DNA of 8,048 bases from CALELF01 sp045617925 (GCA_045617925.1 JAZLJR010000022.1:1-8048), one strand, 5' to 3'; shown: positions 1 through 5,800, counted from the first letter of the stretch. Notes: a model not told the origin generated them from the letters alone. Translations and numbers: made by a program.

Positions 1-47
1 ATTGCACTACTTTAACTCCTATCCAAAATTTATTTAAGGAGTGAAAC

Positions 48-971
48 ATGCGTCATATATTAAATATTTTAGATTTATCTGTTGAAGAAATTGACGAACT
101 TGTCGCAACTGCCATAGACATCATGGCTCGTCCGGATGCCTATTCAAATGTTTGTCACAACAAGACTCTTGCAACGCTCTTCTTTGAACCTTCCACTCGC
201 ACACGTCTTTCATTTGAGGCAGCAATGTGGGAACTTGGTGGCAGGGTGCTTGGCTTCTCTGAGGCTTCGTCATCCAGTGCAGCAAAGGGCGAAAGCGTTG
301 CAGACACAATAACAGTCGTCAGCAATTATGCAAACATTATCGCCATGCGTCACCCAAAGGAAGGTGCTCCACTTGTTGCTTCCTCTCATGCAGCTGTGCC
401 GATAATCAACGCTGGGGACGGAGGACACAACCACCCCACCCAAACCCTTACAGACCTTGTTACAATTAAAAAAGAACTTGGACGGTTCAATAATCTGACC
501 ATTGGGCTTTGTGGTGACTTGAAATTCGGCAGGACAGTCCACTCTCTCATCGCTGCGATGTCACGTTACTCAGGCGTGAAATTTGTCCTCATCTCTCCTC
601 AGGAATTGAAACTTCCAGCTTACATTTCAAAAGACTACATTATCGACAAAAACATTCCTTTTACAGAAACAACAACTCTTGAAGATGGTATTGCAGGGCT
701 TGACGTGCTTTACATGACCCGTGTGCAAAGAGAGCGCTTCTTCAACGAGGAAGACTACCTACGCTTGAAGGATCGCCTAATTCTCACTCCGGAGAAAATG
801 GAGCTAGCATCAAAAGAAATGATAGTTATGCACCCATTACCACGCGTCAATGAAATTTCGACAGAAATTGACTCAGACCCACGTGCTGCATATTTCCGTC
901 AAGCTGCTTGTGGCAAATTTGCCCGCATGGCTCTCATTATGAAACTCCTTGGCTTAAAGGTTGGTGACTAA
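48..971 (+). CDS. pyrB: Aspartate carbamoyltransferase catalytic subunit
   Basis: Condenses carbamoyl phosphate with L-aspartate to N-carbamoyl-aspartate, the committed step of pyrimidine synthesis in the cytoplasm. The 307 residues match the usual family length. Seen in sequence: the carbamoyl-phosphate motif FFEPSTRTRLSFE (residues 45-57, STRTR at 49-53), a Lys at 80 in the mobile 80s loop (SSSAAKGES), the NAGDGGHNHPTQ segment (121-132), GDLKFGRTVHSL (156-167), the aspartate-side MTRVQRERF (223-231) and HPLPRVNEI (262-270). The ATG start has an AAGGAGTG ribosome binding site at 36-43. The stop lies 1 nt before the pyrI ATG, which suggests translational coupling, and with PyrI it should form the allosteric C6R6 enzyme. 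No PyrR-type attenuator is visible in the 47 upstream bases, so the promoter must lie outside the window. Confidence 0.97.
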   Translation: MRHILNILDLSVEEIDELVATAIDIMARPDAYSNVCHNKTLATLFFEPSTRTRLSFEAAMWELGGRVLGFSEASSSSAAKGESVADTITVVSNYANIIAMRHPKEGAPLVASSHAAVPIINAGDGGHNHPTQTLTDLVTIKKELGRFNNLTIGLCGDLKFGRTVHSLIAAMSRYSGVKFVLISPQELKLPAYISKDYIIDKNIPFTETTTLEDGIAGLDVLYMTRVQRERFFNEEDYLRLKDRLILTPEKMELASKEMIVMHPLPRVNEISTEIDSDPRAAYFRQAACGKFARMALIMKLLGLKVGD

Positions 972-972
972 T

Positions 973-1392
973 ATGACAGTAGATTCCATTAGAAACGGAA
1001 TAGTGATTGACCACATAGAAAACGGAAAGGCAATGAAGATATACCAGATTATGCACCTTGAAAAACTTGATTGCCCCGTTGCAATTTTGGAAAATGTTGT
1101 TAGCAAAAAGCAAGGCAAGAAAGACATTTTAAAAGTTGACGGACACATTCCTTTCAATCTTGACGTTGTCGGGCTGGTAAGTCCGAATGCAACAATAAAC
1201 ATTGTGCGAGATGGTAAGGTTGTCAAAAAGGTTAAGCCAGAACTTCCCACAAGGATAGATGGAATTTTAACCTGCAAAAATCCACGTTGTATAACCTCTG
1301 TAGAACAGGGAATTGAACAAGCTTTCCACCTTGCTGACAAAGACAAACATGAGTATCGTTGCGTATATTGCGACACAAAATACTCGGAATAA
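973..1392 (+). CDS. pyrI: Aspartate carbamoyltransferase regulatory subunit
   Basis: Regulatory chain of aspartate transcarbamoylase. In the family the N-terminal domain binds nucleotides (CTP/ATP) and the C-terminal zinc domain docks on PyrB. This is a 139-residue protein starting at the ATG. An in-frame TTG at 961 would add four residues inside pyrB; I prefer the ATG because AAAGG at 956-960 is 12 nt upstream and the family N-terminus begins near here. Seen: N-terminal region ending NGIVIDHIENGKAMKI; the four zinc ligands C101 and C106 (CKNPRC) and C130 and C133 (CVYC), with the same C-x4-C...C-x2-C spacing as the E. coli chain. It follows pyrB by 1 nt. No intrinsic terminator is seen after it, so the pyrBI transcript may read into the next gene. 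Confidence 0.96.
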   Translation: MTVDSIRNGIVIDHIENGKAMKIYQIMHLEKLDCPVAILENVVSKKQGKKDILKVDGHIPFNLDVVGLVSPNATINIVRDGKVVKKVKPELPTRIDGILTCKNPRCITSVEQGIEQAFHLADKDKHEYRCVYCDTKYSE

Positions 1393-1408
1393 AGCTCGTC
1401 ACACACAA

Positions 1409-1436
1409 TTGACATAAAAAATATAAGTGTTATAAT
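1409..1436 (+). promoter_or_regulatory. Consensus sigma-A promoter for the small exported protein gene
   Basis: A perfect TTGACA (-35, 1409-1414) and a perfect TATAAT (-10, 1431-1436) are separated by 16 bp. The predicted transcription start is near 1443, giving a leader of about 36 nt before the GTG at 1479. It is the best-matching promoter in the window. A 7-bp direct repeat AGCTCGT flanks it (1393-1399 and 1440-1446). Confidence 0.85.
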
Positions 1437-1478
1437 GACAGCTCGTTAATAAATTGATAGAAAGAGGGGGAAGAGATA

Positions 1479-1733
1479 GTGAAAAAGTTTTTGGCATCTT
1501 TTGTTTTATTTGTGGCATTGGTTACACTTACTGTCCCTGCCTTTGCAGAGTGCTTCTTACAGAGTCATAATAGTTTTGAGGCAACCAAGAGGGAAGGTAC
1601 GAAAGTTATTCACTATATGCATTGTGAATGTTCTTGGTTGGATGACGATTTTGCAATGAGAAGATATAGTGGTCCAGATACTAATTGCCCAGTATGCACT
1701 CAGAGTATAAATTTTTATAAACTAAAAAAATAG
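1479..1733 (+). CDS. Small exported cysteine-containing protein, function unknown
   Basis: I do not recognise this gene. The GTG start is supported by a strong GAGGGGG-type ribosome binding site at 1464-1470 and a consensus promoter just upstream. The 84-residue product starts with a clear Sec signal peptide: MKK, a hydrophobic core to about residue 20, and AFA at 21-23 with likely cleavage before E24. The mature part is about 61 residues with five cysteines: C25, C49 and C51 (HCEC), and C70 and C73 (CPVC). The CxC/CxxC spacing resembles a zinc knuckle or a disulfide-stabilised fold; there is no CxxCH heme motif. The protein ends in a basic KLKK tail. It sits alone between pyrI and the convergent xseA, with a bidirectional terminator downstream. 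The gene call is fairly secure; the function is open. Confidence 0.8.
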   Translation: MKKFLASFVLFVALVTLTVPAFAECFLQSHNSFEATKREGTKVIHYMHCECSWLDDDFAMRRYSGPDTNCPVCTQSINFYKLKK

Positions 1734-1789
1734 CTACTGCCATTGGCAAGTCATTCTATTTTTTGGTTCACAAAACGAATAATAAGCTA

Positions 1790-1821
1790 GGCTACCCACC
1801 TGTTTTATCGGCTGGATAGTC
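1790..1821 (+). other. Imperfect hairpin in the 3' untranslated region
   Basis: GGCTA (1790-1794) can pair with TAGTC (1817-1821) including one G-U pair, and CCACC (1796-1800) can pair with GGCTGG (1810-1815) with one bulged C, leaving a 9-nt loop. There is a single C/A mismatch between the two stems. It lies between the small exported protein gene and the 1850-1889 terminator and is not itself followed by a T-run. I cannot match it to a known RNA family. It could be a 3' stability element or part of a small RNA. Confidence 0.35.
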
Positions 1822-1849
1822 GATATTCGATATGCTTGTTGTTTTTAAT

Positions 1850-1889
1850 AAAAGAGTTATTAGACTTTAAAAAGTCTAATAACTCTTTT
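1850..1889. terminator. Bidirectional intrinsic terminator between the small gene and xseA
   Basis: A perfect 19-bp inverted repeat (arms 1850-1868 and 1871-1889) with an AA centre. Arm ends are AAAA/TTTT, so both strands carry a T-run after the stem. It would terminate the plus-strand small-protein transcript and the minus-strand operon, which ends with the xseA stop at 1922. Confidence 0.88.
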
Positions 1890-1921
1890 GATTTATCGTA
1901 TTTTTTTATAAACACTAGATT

Positions 1922-3142
1922 TTATAGATTTTTAATTGATTTTCTTGTATCTTCTACCCTTGCTTCCACTTGTCCGTCGCTATAGGTTATTTGGAGTGTG
2001 TCACCTTTTGACAGTTCTGTTACGCTCAAAACAACATGTCCGTCTTTTTCCGTTAAAGTATAACCTCTGCCTAAAATTTTTAAAGGAGAAGACGATTCAA
2101 GGCGCTTGGCGTAATTTTGCAGAAGTAATTTTTTCTCATTTAATTTTCTTTTAACTGCATTCAATGACCTCTCGCCAAGTAGCTCTAAATACATTTTTTT
2201 CTTAGCCAATTGCCTGTGTAAAATTGCTTCGCGACAAGCGTTATTTAATCCAAGCAATGTATTTTTCAAAAGGTAAATTTTCTGCTTTACGGTGTTGTCC
2301 ATTGTGTTACGCCGTGAAAGCAGATATTTTTTTATTTCTTCTTTGTCTGGAAAAAGTCGCTCTGCTGCCCCGCTTGGCGTTGGGGAAGCAAAATCCGCGG
2401 CATCGTCGCTAAAAGTTCTGTCAACTTCATGCCCAAGTCCCGTAATGACAGGGACGGGGCAAGAACGGACAGCTCTGACAACCTCTTCGTCATCAAAAAT
2501 ATCTAGGTCGTCTCGGCTTCCACCACCGCGCACAAACATAACTGCATCCAATGATGATAGACGAGTGACAGCTCTAAAAGCTTTTAATATTGGCTCTTTT
2601 GCATCAGAGCCCTGCATCAAACTTGGCACAATAATCAATTCGGTTTTGGGAAAACGCAAAGCATGAAGCTTTAACACATCTTGCAATGCTGCACCGGTAG
2701 GGCTGGTTATCACGGCAACGCGTGCAGGAAAATTAGGCAGGGGCCGTTTCACTCGTGGGTCAAATAATCCTTCTGTTTCGAGCTTTTTCCCCAGAGCAGC
2801 ACGGAGCCTCGCCTTCGCTCCAACTCCTATTGGAATCATAGCCTCTCCAATGACTTTATATTCCCCTCTCGGAGCATAAAGGTCAAGCTTCCCCTTTACG
2901 GCAACCTGCTCTCCCTCTTTTGGCCAAAGAAGAATTCGGCTCGCATAGCCCTTAAAAATAGCACAAGAGACACGGCTATTTTCCCCCAGTAGAGTAAAAT
3001 AAACGTGTCCGCTTGTATGTTTTTTCAGCTCTCGTAACTCCCCCGTCACAACAAAATTTGTAAGCGTAGGATGAGCCAAGAGCGCTCCGCGAATAGTCGC
3101 GGTTAAATTATCAACTGTAATAGTGCTAGGATTCTGCAACAT
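1922..3142 (-). CDS. xseA: Exodeoxyribonuclease VII large subunit
   Basis: Catalytic subunit of exonuclease VII, which degrades single-stranded DNA to oligonucleotides in repair. The 406 residues fit the family. Seen in order: N-terminal OB-fold region (about 5-103, with the GELRELKKHTSGHVYFTL stretch), the catalytic domain with ITSPTGAALQD (145-155), RGGGSRDDL (205-213), GLGHEVD (235-241) and FASPTPSGAAE (251-261), a long basic helical stalk (about 265-350), and the C-terminal GRGYTLT motif (358-364). The ATG start lies inside nusB (17-bp overlap, 3126-3142) with only a weak purine-rich upstream stretch, suggesting translational coupling. The small subunit gene xseB, often directly downstream, is absent here: a terminator begins 33 nt after the stop. 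Last gene of the minus-strand operon. Confidence 0.96.
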   Translation of the reverse strand: MLQNPSTITVDNLTATIRGALLAHPTLTNFVVTGELRELKKHTSGHVYFTLLGENSRVSCAIFKGYASRILLWPKEGEQVAVKGKLDLYAPRGEYKVIGEAMIPIGVGAKARLRAALGKKLETEGLFDPRVKRPLPNFPARVAVITSPTGAALQDVLKLHALRFPKTELIIVPSLMQGSDAKEPILKAFRAVTRLSSLDAVMFVRGGGSRDDLDIFDDEEVVRAVRSCPVPVITGLGHEVDRTFSDDAADFASPTPSGAAERLFPDKEEIKKYLLSRRNTMDNTVKQKIYLLKNTLLGLNNACREAILHRQLAKKKMYLELLGERSLNAVKRKLNEKKLLLQNYAKRLESSSPLKILGRGYTLTEKDGHVVLSVTELSKGDTLQITYSDGQVEARVEDTRKSIKNL

Positions 3143-3587
3143 CTTTTGCTATTTGTGCCAAAACACCATTAACAAAACTTGAAGACTTCTGCCCACCAAA
3201 AACGTGGGTAATTGTAACTGCCTCAGAAATTGCCACTGGAATAGGAATAGATTTTAGGACGTAAAATTCTGTAACAGCAACAGAGATAATTGCTCTGTCA
3301 ACAGGTGCAAGGCGCTCCGTTCTCCAAGAATGATTAAGCTCCATGCGGAGCAAGTCCTCTGTATCATCAAAATGCTCCATAGTAGCAGTGAATAGCTCTA
3401 ACGCATTTTTTTTAACAAAATCCTTTTCTTCCTGTGTTAGTGGAGTTTGCTTTTCTGACACATAAAAGCTATCTTCATCTATCATTTCTGCAAGGACATC
3501 TTTGTCGTAGTCTTTGTTTATTATTGCGGCATAGACAAGCTGAATTGCAATTTTCCTTGCAATATGACGAAGCTGATTTTCTGTCAA
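3126..3587 (-). CDS. nusB: Transcription antitermination factor NusB
   Basis: All-helical RNA-binding protein that, in its family, binds boxA RNA with NusE (ribosomal protein S10) in antitermination complexes, notably on rRNA operons. 153 residues, slightly longer than usual. Seen: the N-terminal basic helix RHIARKIAIQLVYA (7-20), and the conserved C-terminal block from RLAPVDRAIISVAVTEF to IPVAISEAVTITHVFGG and FVNGVLAQIA. The start is a TTG (3585-3587) with a strong AGGAGG at 3595-3600, spaced 7 nt. The ribosome binding site overlaps the TAG stop of the upstream two-TM gene, pointing to coupled translation. It overlaps xseA by 17 bp at its 3' end. An in-frame ATT immediately upstream is a less likely start. 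Confidence 0.94.
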   Translation of the reverse strand: MTENQLRHIARKIAIQLVYAAIINKDYDKDVLAEMIDEDSFYVSEKQTPLTQEEKDFVKKNALELFTATMEHFDDTEDLLRMELNHSWRTERLAPVDRAIISVAVTEFYVLKSIPIPVAISEAVTITHVFGGQKSSSFVNGVLAQIAKDVAES

Positions 3588-3594
3588 AATGCGT

Positions 3595-3600
3595 CCTCCT
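3595..3600 (-). promoter_or_regulatory. AGGAGG ribosome binding site deciding the nusB TTG start
   Basis: A full AGGAGG 7 nt before the TTG. No ATG lies in frame nearby, so this site fixes the non-ATG start. It overlaps the TAG stop codon (3599-3601) of the preceding gene. Confidence 0.85.
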
Positions 3601-4084
3601 AATCCTTAAAGCTGTTGAAAGTTTGCTCTATTTTTTTTACAAACTGCTCTGTGCAATTCTTGCCACTTTGTGTAACAAAAAACCAAGACACTGCATAGCC
3701 CAAAACAGCACAAAAGGCACACCAAAAAATTCCATCTACACCAAGAGAGCCAAAGATGTAAATAAGCGCAAAAAGCACCCCCCAAAAAAGAGGGCTTTTG
3801 TAAAATTCCAGCTGATCAGTTAATCTAACAATCTCTTGGACTCCAAGAGAGAAAGAGATGCCGGAAGCTTCAAACATTGGAGACAAAATGTCTTTTAACT
3901 CTGCAACTCTGGCCTCGTCTTGACGCATCACCTGTAACATACATGTAAGGTGAGAATTTTGAGCATCAAAATAGATATTCAAAACTTCCTCGTCCTTGTG
4001 CAACTTGGAAGTGATGAAACTTTTTACTGCACCAAGATCAAGAGCGATATGACCAATTTCGTTTTTTTGCCAAATTATGTGCAT
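3599..4084 (-). CDS. Two-TM membrane protein, possible Asp23 anchor (AmaP-like position)
   Basis: Not confidently assigned to a named family. 161 residues; the ATG has AGGAG at 4094-4098 with 9-nt spacing. Residues 1-95 are soluble. Their pattern (NEIGHIALDLGAVKSFI at 8-24, then V60-AELKDILSPMFEASGISFSLGVQEI to 85) resembles a degenerate Asp23/Gls24 fold of the sort also seen in AmaP-type proteins; this is inference from pattern only. Two hydrophobic helices follow (about 97-113 and 118-137) with a very short connecting loop, then a charged C-terminal tail. It lies between asp23 (22-bp gap) and nusB (overlapping signals), where many Bacillota carry membrane partners of Asp23 such as AmaP or DUF2273 proteins. 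A plausible role is tethering or regulating the Asp23 protein at the membrane. Domain order differs from classical AmaP, where a TM segment comes near the N-terminus. Confidence 0.75.
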   Translation of the reverse strand: MHIIWQKNEIGHIALDLGAVKSFITSKLHKDEEVLNIYFDAQNSHLTCMLQVMRQDEARVAELKDILSPMFEASGISFSLGVQEIVRLTDQLEFYKSPLFWGVLFALIYIFGSLGVDGIFWCAFCAVLGYAVSWFFVTQSGKNCTEQFVKKIEQTFNSFKD

Positions 4085-4106
4085 TGTCCATTTCTCCTAC
4101 ACAAAA

Positions 4107-4526
4107 TTACTGTTCTTGCGTGGGTGTTTCAAATTTTGCTTCTTCTTCAAAATAAATACCTTGAACATAGATGTTTACGCTATCAACAGATAGCCCCGTA
4201 ACTTCTTCAACACGAGTCTTTATGCCCTCTTGGACATCCCAACAAACATCTGGAATCCGTAGTCCATACTTAACAAGGACAAAAGCATCTATTCTAATGG
4301 TAATCTTGCCATTGTGTTCACAAAAGACGCGCACACCGCTAGAGGTTCTTTTACCATGATAGAGGTCAGACATAAAACCACTCGTTGACGGTATGATATT
4401 TTTTACCTTGTTTAAGGTATCTACCGCAATGGTGGCGATAACGTCTTCTGACACAGTGAATTGCCCTGCTTCATTTGATACTTCACGCTTTTCAAGTTCG
4501 TTAAATACAAATTCCTCTGATGGCAT
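4107..4526 (-). CDS. Asp23/Gls24 family envelope stress-response protein
   Basis: 139 residues. Family members (alkaline shock protein 23, Gls24) are abundant cytoplasmic proteins linked to cell-envelope stress and, in staphylococci, located at the membrane by AmaP. Seen: GQFTVSEDVIATIAVDTLNKVKNI (21-44), the central beta strands with a GVRVFCEHNGKITIRIDAFVLVKYG stretch (64-88), IPDVCWDVQEGIKTRVEEVTGLSVDSVNIYVQGI (91-124), and an acidic C-terminal tail. The ATG has AGAGGA at 4534-4539, 8-nt spacing. It lies upstream of the two-TM protein, nusB and xseA, a common Bacillota arrangement (asp23 near nusB). I give no gene symbol because members are multiply named. Family assignment is secure; the specific role is inferred. 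Confidence 0.92.
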   Translation of the reverse strand: MPSEEFVFNELEKREVSNEAGQFTVSEDVIATIAVDTLNKVKNIIPSTSGFMSDLYHGKRTSSGVRVFCEHNGKITIRIDAFVLVKYGLRIPDVCWDVQEGIKTRVEEVTGLSVDSVNIYVQGIYFEEEAKFETPTQEQ

Positions 4527-4545
4527 TTAATTTTCCTCTTTTCTT

Positions 4546-5043
4546 TTATTCGCTATATTCAGAAGTTTTGCCACAATAGGGGCAAATGAGCTTGTCACCG
4601 TCTTCGTAGCTCGTGGCATCAAAATAAAACTTCTCGCCGCAATGAGGGCAGGTCATCTGATCAAATTCTTCCATGCTGGAATCATCTTCCTCACTACCAG
4701 GTTTTTCGCAACCTTCACAACCGTCACATCTGTCCTTGTCCTCGCACTCGTCGCAATTGCTGGTGCAACCATCACAGCCATCGCAATTTCTTTCAAGGTC
4801 ATCACAGCCACAAGAGCAACTTTCACCTAGCCCCTGCTTCATGGCCAAAACATCTTGACTAACAAGATCAAGAAGATCGCTCGTGTCTTGTGTTTCGTCT
4901 TGCAAAGTCTGAATTTCTTCCGTCAAGGCCTGCAAAGCATCAATAAGACCAGCGAGGAACTTTTCTTTGTTCTTATCGCCCTGTGCTAAATTAGAGCCGT
5001 CAATAAGGCCTCGTAAATATGCTACCTTTGCTTCTGAGCTCAT
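4546..5043 (-). CDS. CD1247-type zinc-ribbon protein with a cysteine-rich acidic insert
   Basis: Start chosen at the ATG at 5041-5043 because GAGGGGGA (5051-5058) is well placed and the protein then begins with the family-like MSSEAKVAYLRGLIDGSNL; an ATG at 5136 would read through the palindromic element. 165 residues. Residues 1-70 are a helical N-terminal domain (RGLIDG, then helices ending LDLVSQDVLAMKQ), similar to Clostridium CD1247-like proteins. Residues 76-112 hold 11 cysteines in CxC and CxxC units rich in Asp/Gly/Glu (CSCGC, CDGCDGC at 87-93, CDEC, CDGCEGC at 106-112). An acidic Ser/Glu/Asp linker follows, then a zinc ribbon with C132, C135, C154 and C157 (CPHCGEKFYFD...CPYCGKT). 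The function is unknown to me; metal binding is a reasonable inference. It precedes asp23 by 19 bp, so it is probably cotranscribed. Confidence 0.82.
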   Translation of the reverse strand: MSSEAKVAYLRGLIDGSNLAQGDKNKEKFLAGLIDALQALTEEIQTLQDETQDTSDLLDLVSQDVLAMKQGLGESCSCGCDDLERNCDGCDGCTSNCDECEDKDRCDGCEGCEKPGSEEDDSSMEEFDQMTCPHCGEKFYFDATSYEDGDKLICPYCGKTSEYSE

Positions 5044-5063
5044 TCGTGTTTCCCCCTCATAAG

Positions 5064-5173
5064 AATTGAGAGTTGCAAATTCGGGACTAAGAATTAAGGT
5101 GCTTGTATAACAACAATTCGTGTCACGGAGTGACACACCTTAATTTTCAATTCTCCATTTTCAATTCTCAATT
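5064..5173. repeat. Nested-palindrome, MITE-like element between efp and the zinc-ribbon gene
   Basis: Three nested inverted repeats. Outer ends 5064-5075 (AATTGAGAGTTG) and 5162-5173 (CAATTCTCAATT) match at 11 of 12 positions as inverted repeats. A middle perfect 10-bp pair lies at 5092-5101 and 5136-5145 (AATTAAGGTG/CACCTTAATT). A perfect 7-bp inner hairpin GTGTCAC-GGA-GTGACAC spans 5120-5136. The right side also has a tandem direct repeat TTTTCAATTCTC (5144-5155 and 5158-5169, period 14). No target-site duplication is evident and there is no open reading frame. The architecture suggests a dispersed non-coding repeat or MITE; in this position its RNA could also fold as a processing or attenuation structure in the operon. 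Confidence 0.55.
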
Positions 5174-5181
5174 GGTTTTAA

Positions 5182-5754
5182 TTAGTTTTTCGCTCTTTCC
5201 AAATATTCGCCAGTTCTTGTGTCAACGGAAATATATTCACCATTCTCAACAAAGAAAGGCACATTAACAGCAAGACCAGTTTCTGTCGTTGCTGGCTTGC
5301 CACCACCGGAAGCCGTGTCACCTTTGAATCCTGGAGGTGTGTCTGTAATCTGCATAACAACTTGATTTGGAAGTTCTATGCCCATGACACGTCCTTCATA
5401 CATGTCAAAGCTAACCTCAAGGTCATCAACAAGATACTTTACAGCATCACCCAACACATCTGCGGTGAGCGTAACTTGGTCATAGCTTTCCATATCCATA
5501 AAGACATAGTCTTCACCATCTCTATACTGATACTGAGCTGGGCGTTCATCAAAAATTATTCTCTCAAATCTTTCACCGGACTTAAAGGACTGGTCACATG
5601 AAGAACCAGTTTCAAGGTTACGGAGCTTGCCACGAACAATTGCACCACCACGTCCCATTTTGTGGTGACTACATTCAAGCACAACCCACATGCCACCTTC
5701 CCATTTAATTTTTAATCCTGGGCGAAAATCGCTTGTGTCAACTATTTGAGCCAT
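5182..5754 (-). CDS. efp: Elongation factor P
   Basis: Ribosome-binding factor that relieves stalling at polyproline stretches by entering the E site and stabilising peptidyl-tRNA. 190 residues, full length: domain I (about 1-65), domain II OB fold (66-128) and domain III (129-190) with the C-terminal signature TGLAVNVPFFVENGEYISVDTRTGEYLER. The domain I tip loop reads HHKMGRGGAIVR, so Arg35 occupies the place of the modified lysine (K34 in E. coli, K32 in B. subtilis) and Met33 replaces the usual loop proline. ATG start with GGAGGA at 5761-5766, 6-nt spacing. Its promoter lies immediately upstream; it is probably the first gene of the minus-strand transcript, though the palindromic element follows it. 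Confidence 0.97.
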   Translation of the reverse strand: MAQIVDTSDFRPGLKIKWEGGMWVVLECSHHKMGRGGAIVRGKLRNLETGSSCDQSFKSGERFERIIFDERPAQYQYRDGEDYVFMDMESYDQVTLTADVLGDAVKYLVDDLEVSFDMYEGRVMGIELPNQVVMQITDTPPGFKGDTASGGGKPATTETGLAVNVPFFVENGEYISVDTRTGEYLERAKN

Positions 5755-5800
5755 AAAAACTCCTCCATTCGTTTTTACTCATATTTTCATTATTGCCGTG

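Noticed and set aside
954..1415. 153-residue open frame on the minus strand opposite pyrI
   Set aside because: Covers the well-supported pyrI gene in antisense; its product has no recognisable motifs and its start lies in the plus-strand promoter.
1479..1733. Small exported protein as a c-type cytochrome or rubredoxin
   Set aside because: There is no CxxCH heme motif, and a rubredoxin would need two CxxC pairs with conserved glycine context, while here one pair is CxC.
1734..1765. TGCC-ATT-GGCA hairpin with a T-run as a terminator just after the small gene
   Set aside because: The stem is only 4 bp and is separated from the T-run by about ten bases; the 19-bp repeat at 1850-1889 is far better.
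1781..1849. Known riboswitch (for example c-di-GMP) in the gap before the terminator
   Set aside because: No conserved riboswitch core could be matched, and no plus-strand gene lies downstream to be controlled.
2292..2666. 124-residue plus-strand open frame inside xseA
   Set aside because: Antisense shadow of the conserved catalytic region of xseA; no promoter or ribosome binding site.
4642..4858. Two overlapping plus-strand open frames opposite the Cys-rich region
   Set aside because: Repetitive Ser/Gln/Pro and Thr/Ala translations are by-products of the repeated CxxC codons on the other strand.
5044..5136. N-terminal extension of the CD1247-type protein from the ATG at 5136
   Set aside because: It would be coded by the palindromic element, lacks a ribosome binding site, and the ATG at 5043 has a strong one and a family-like N-terminus.
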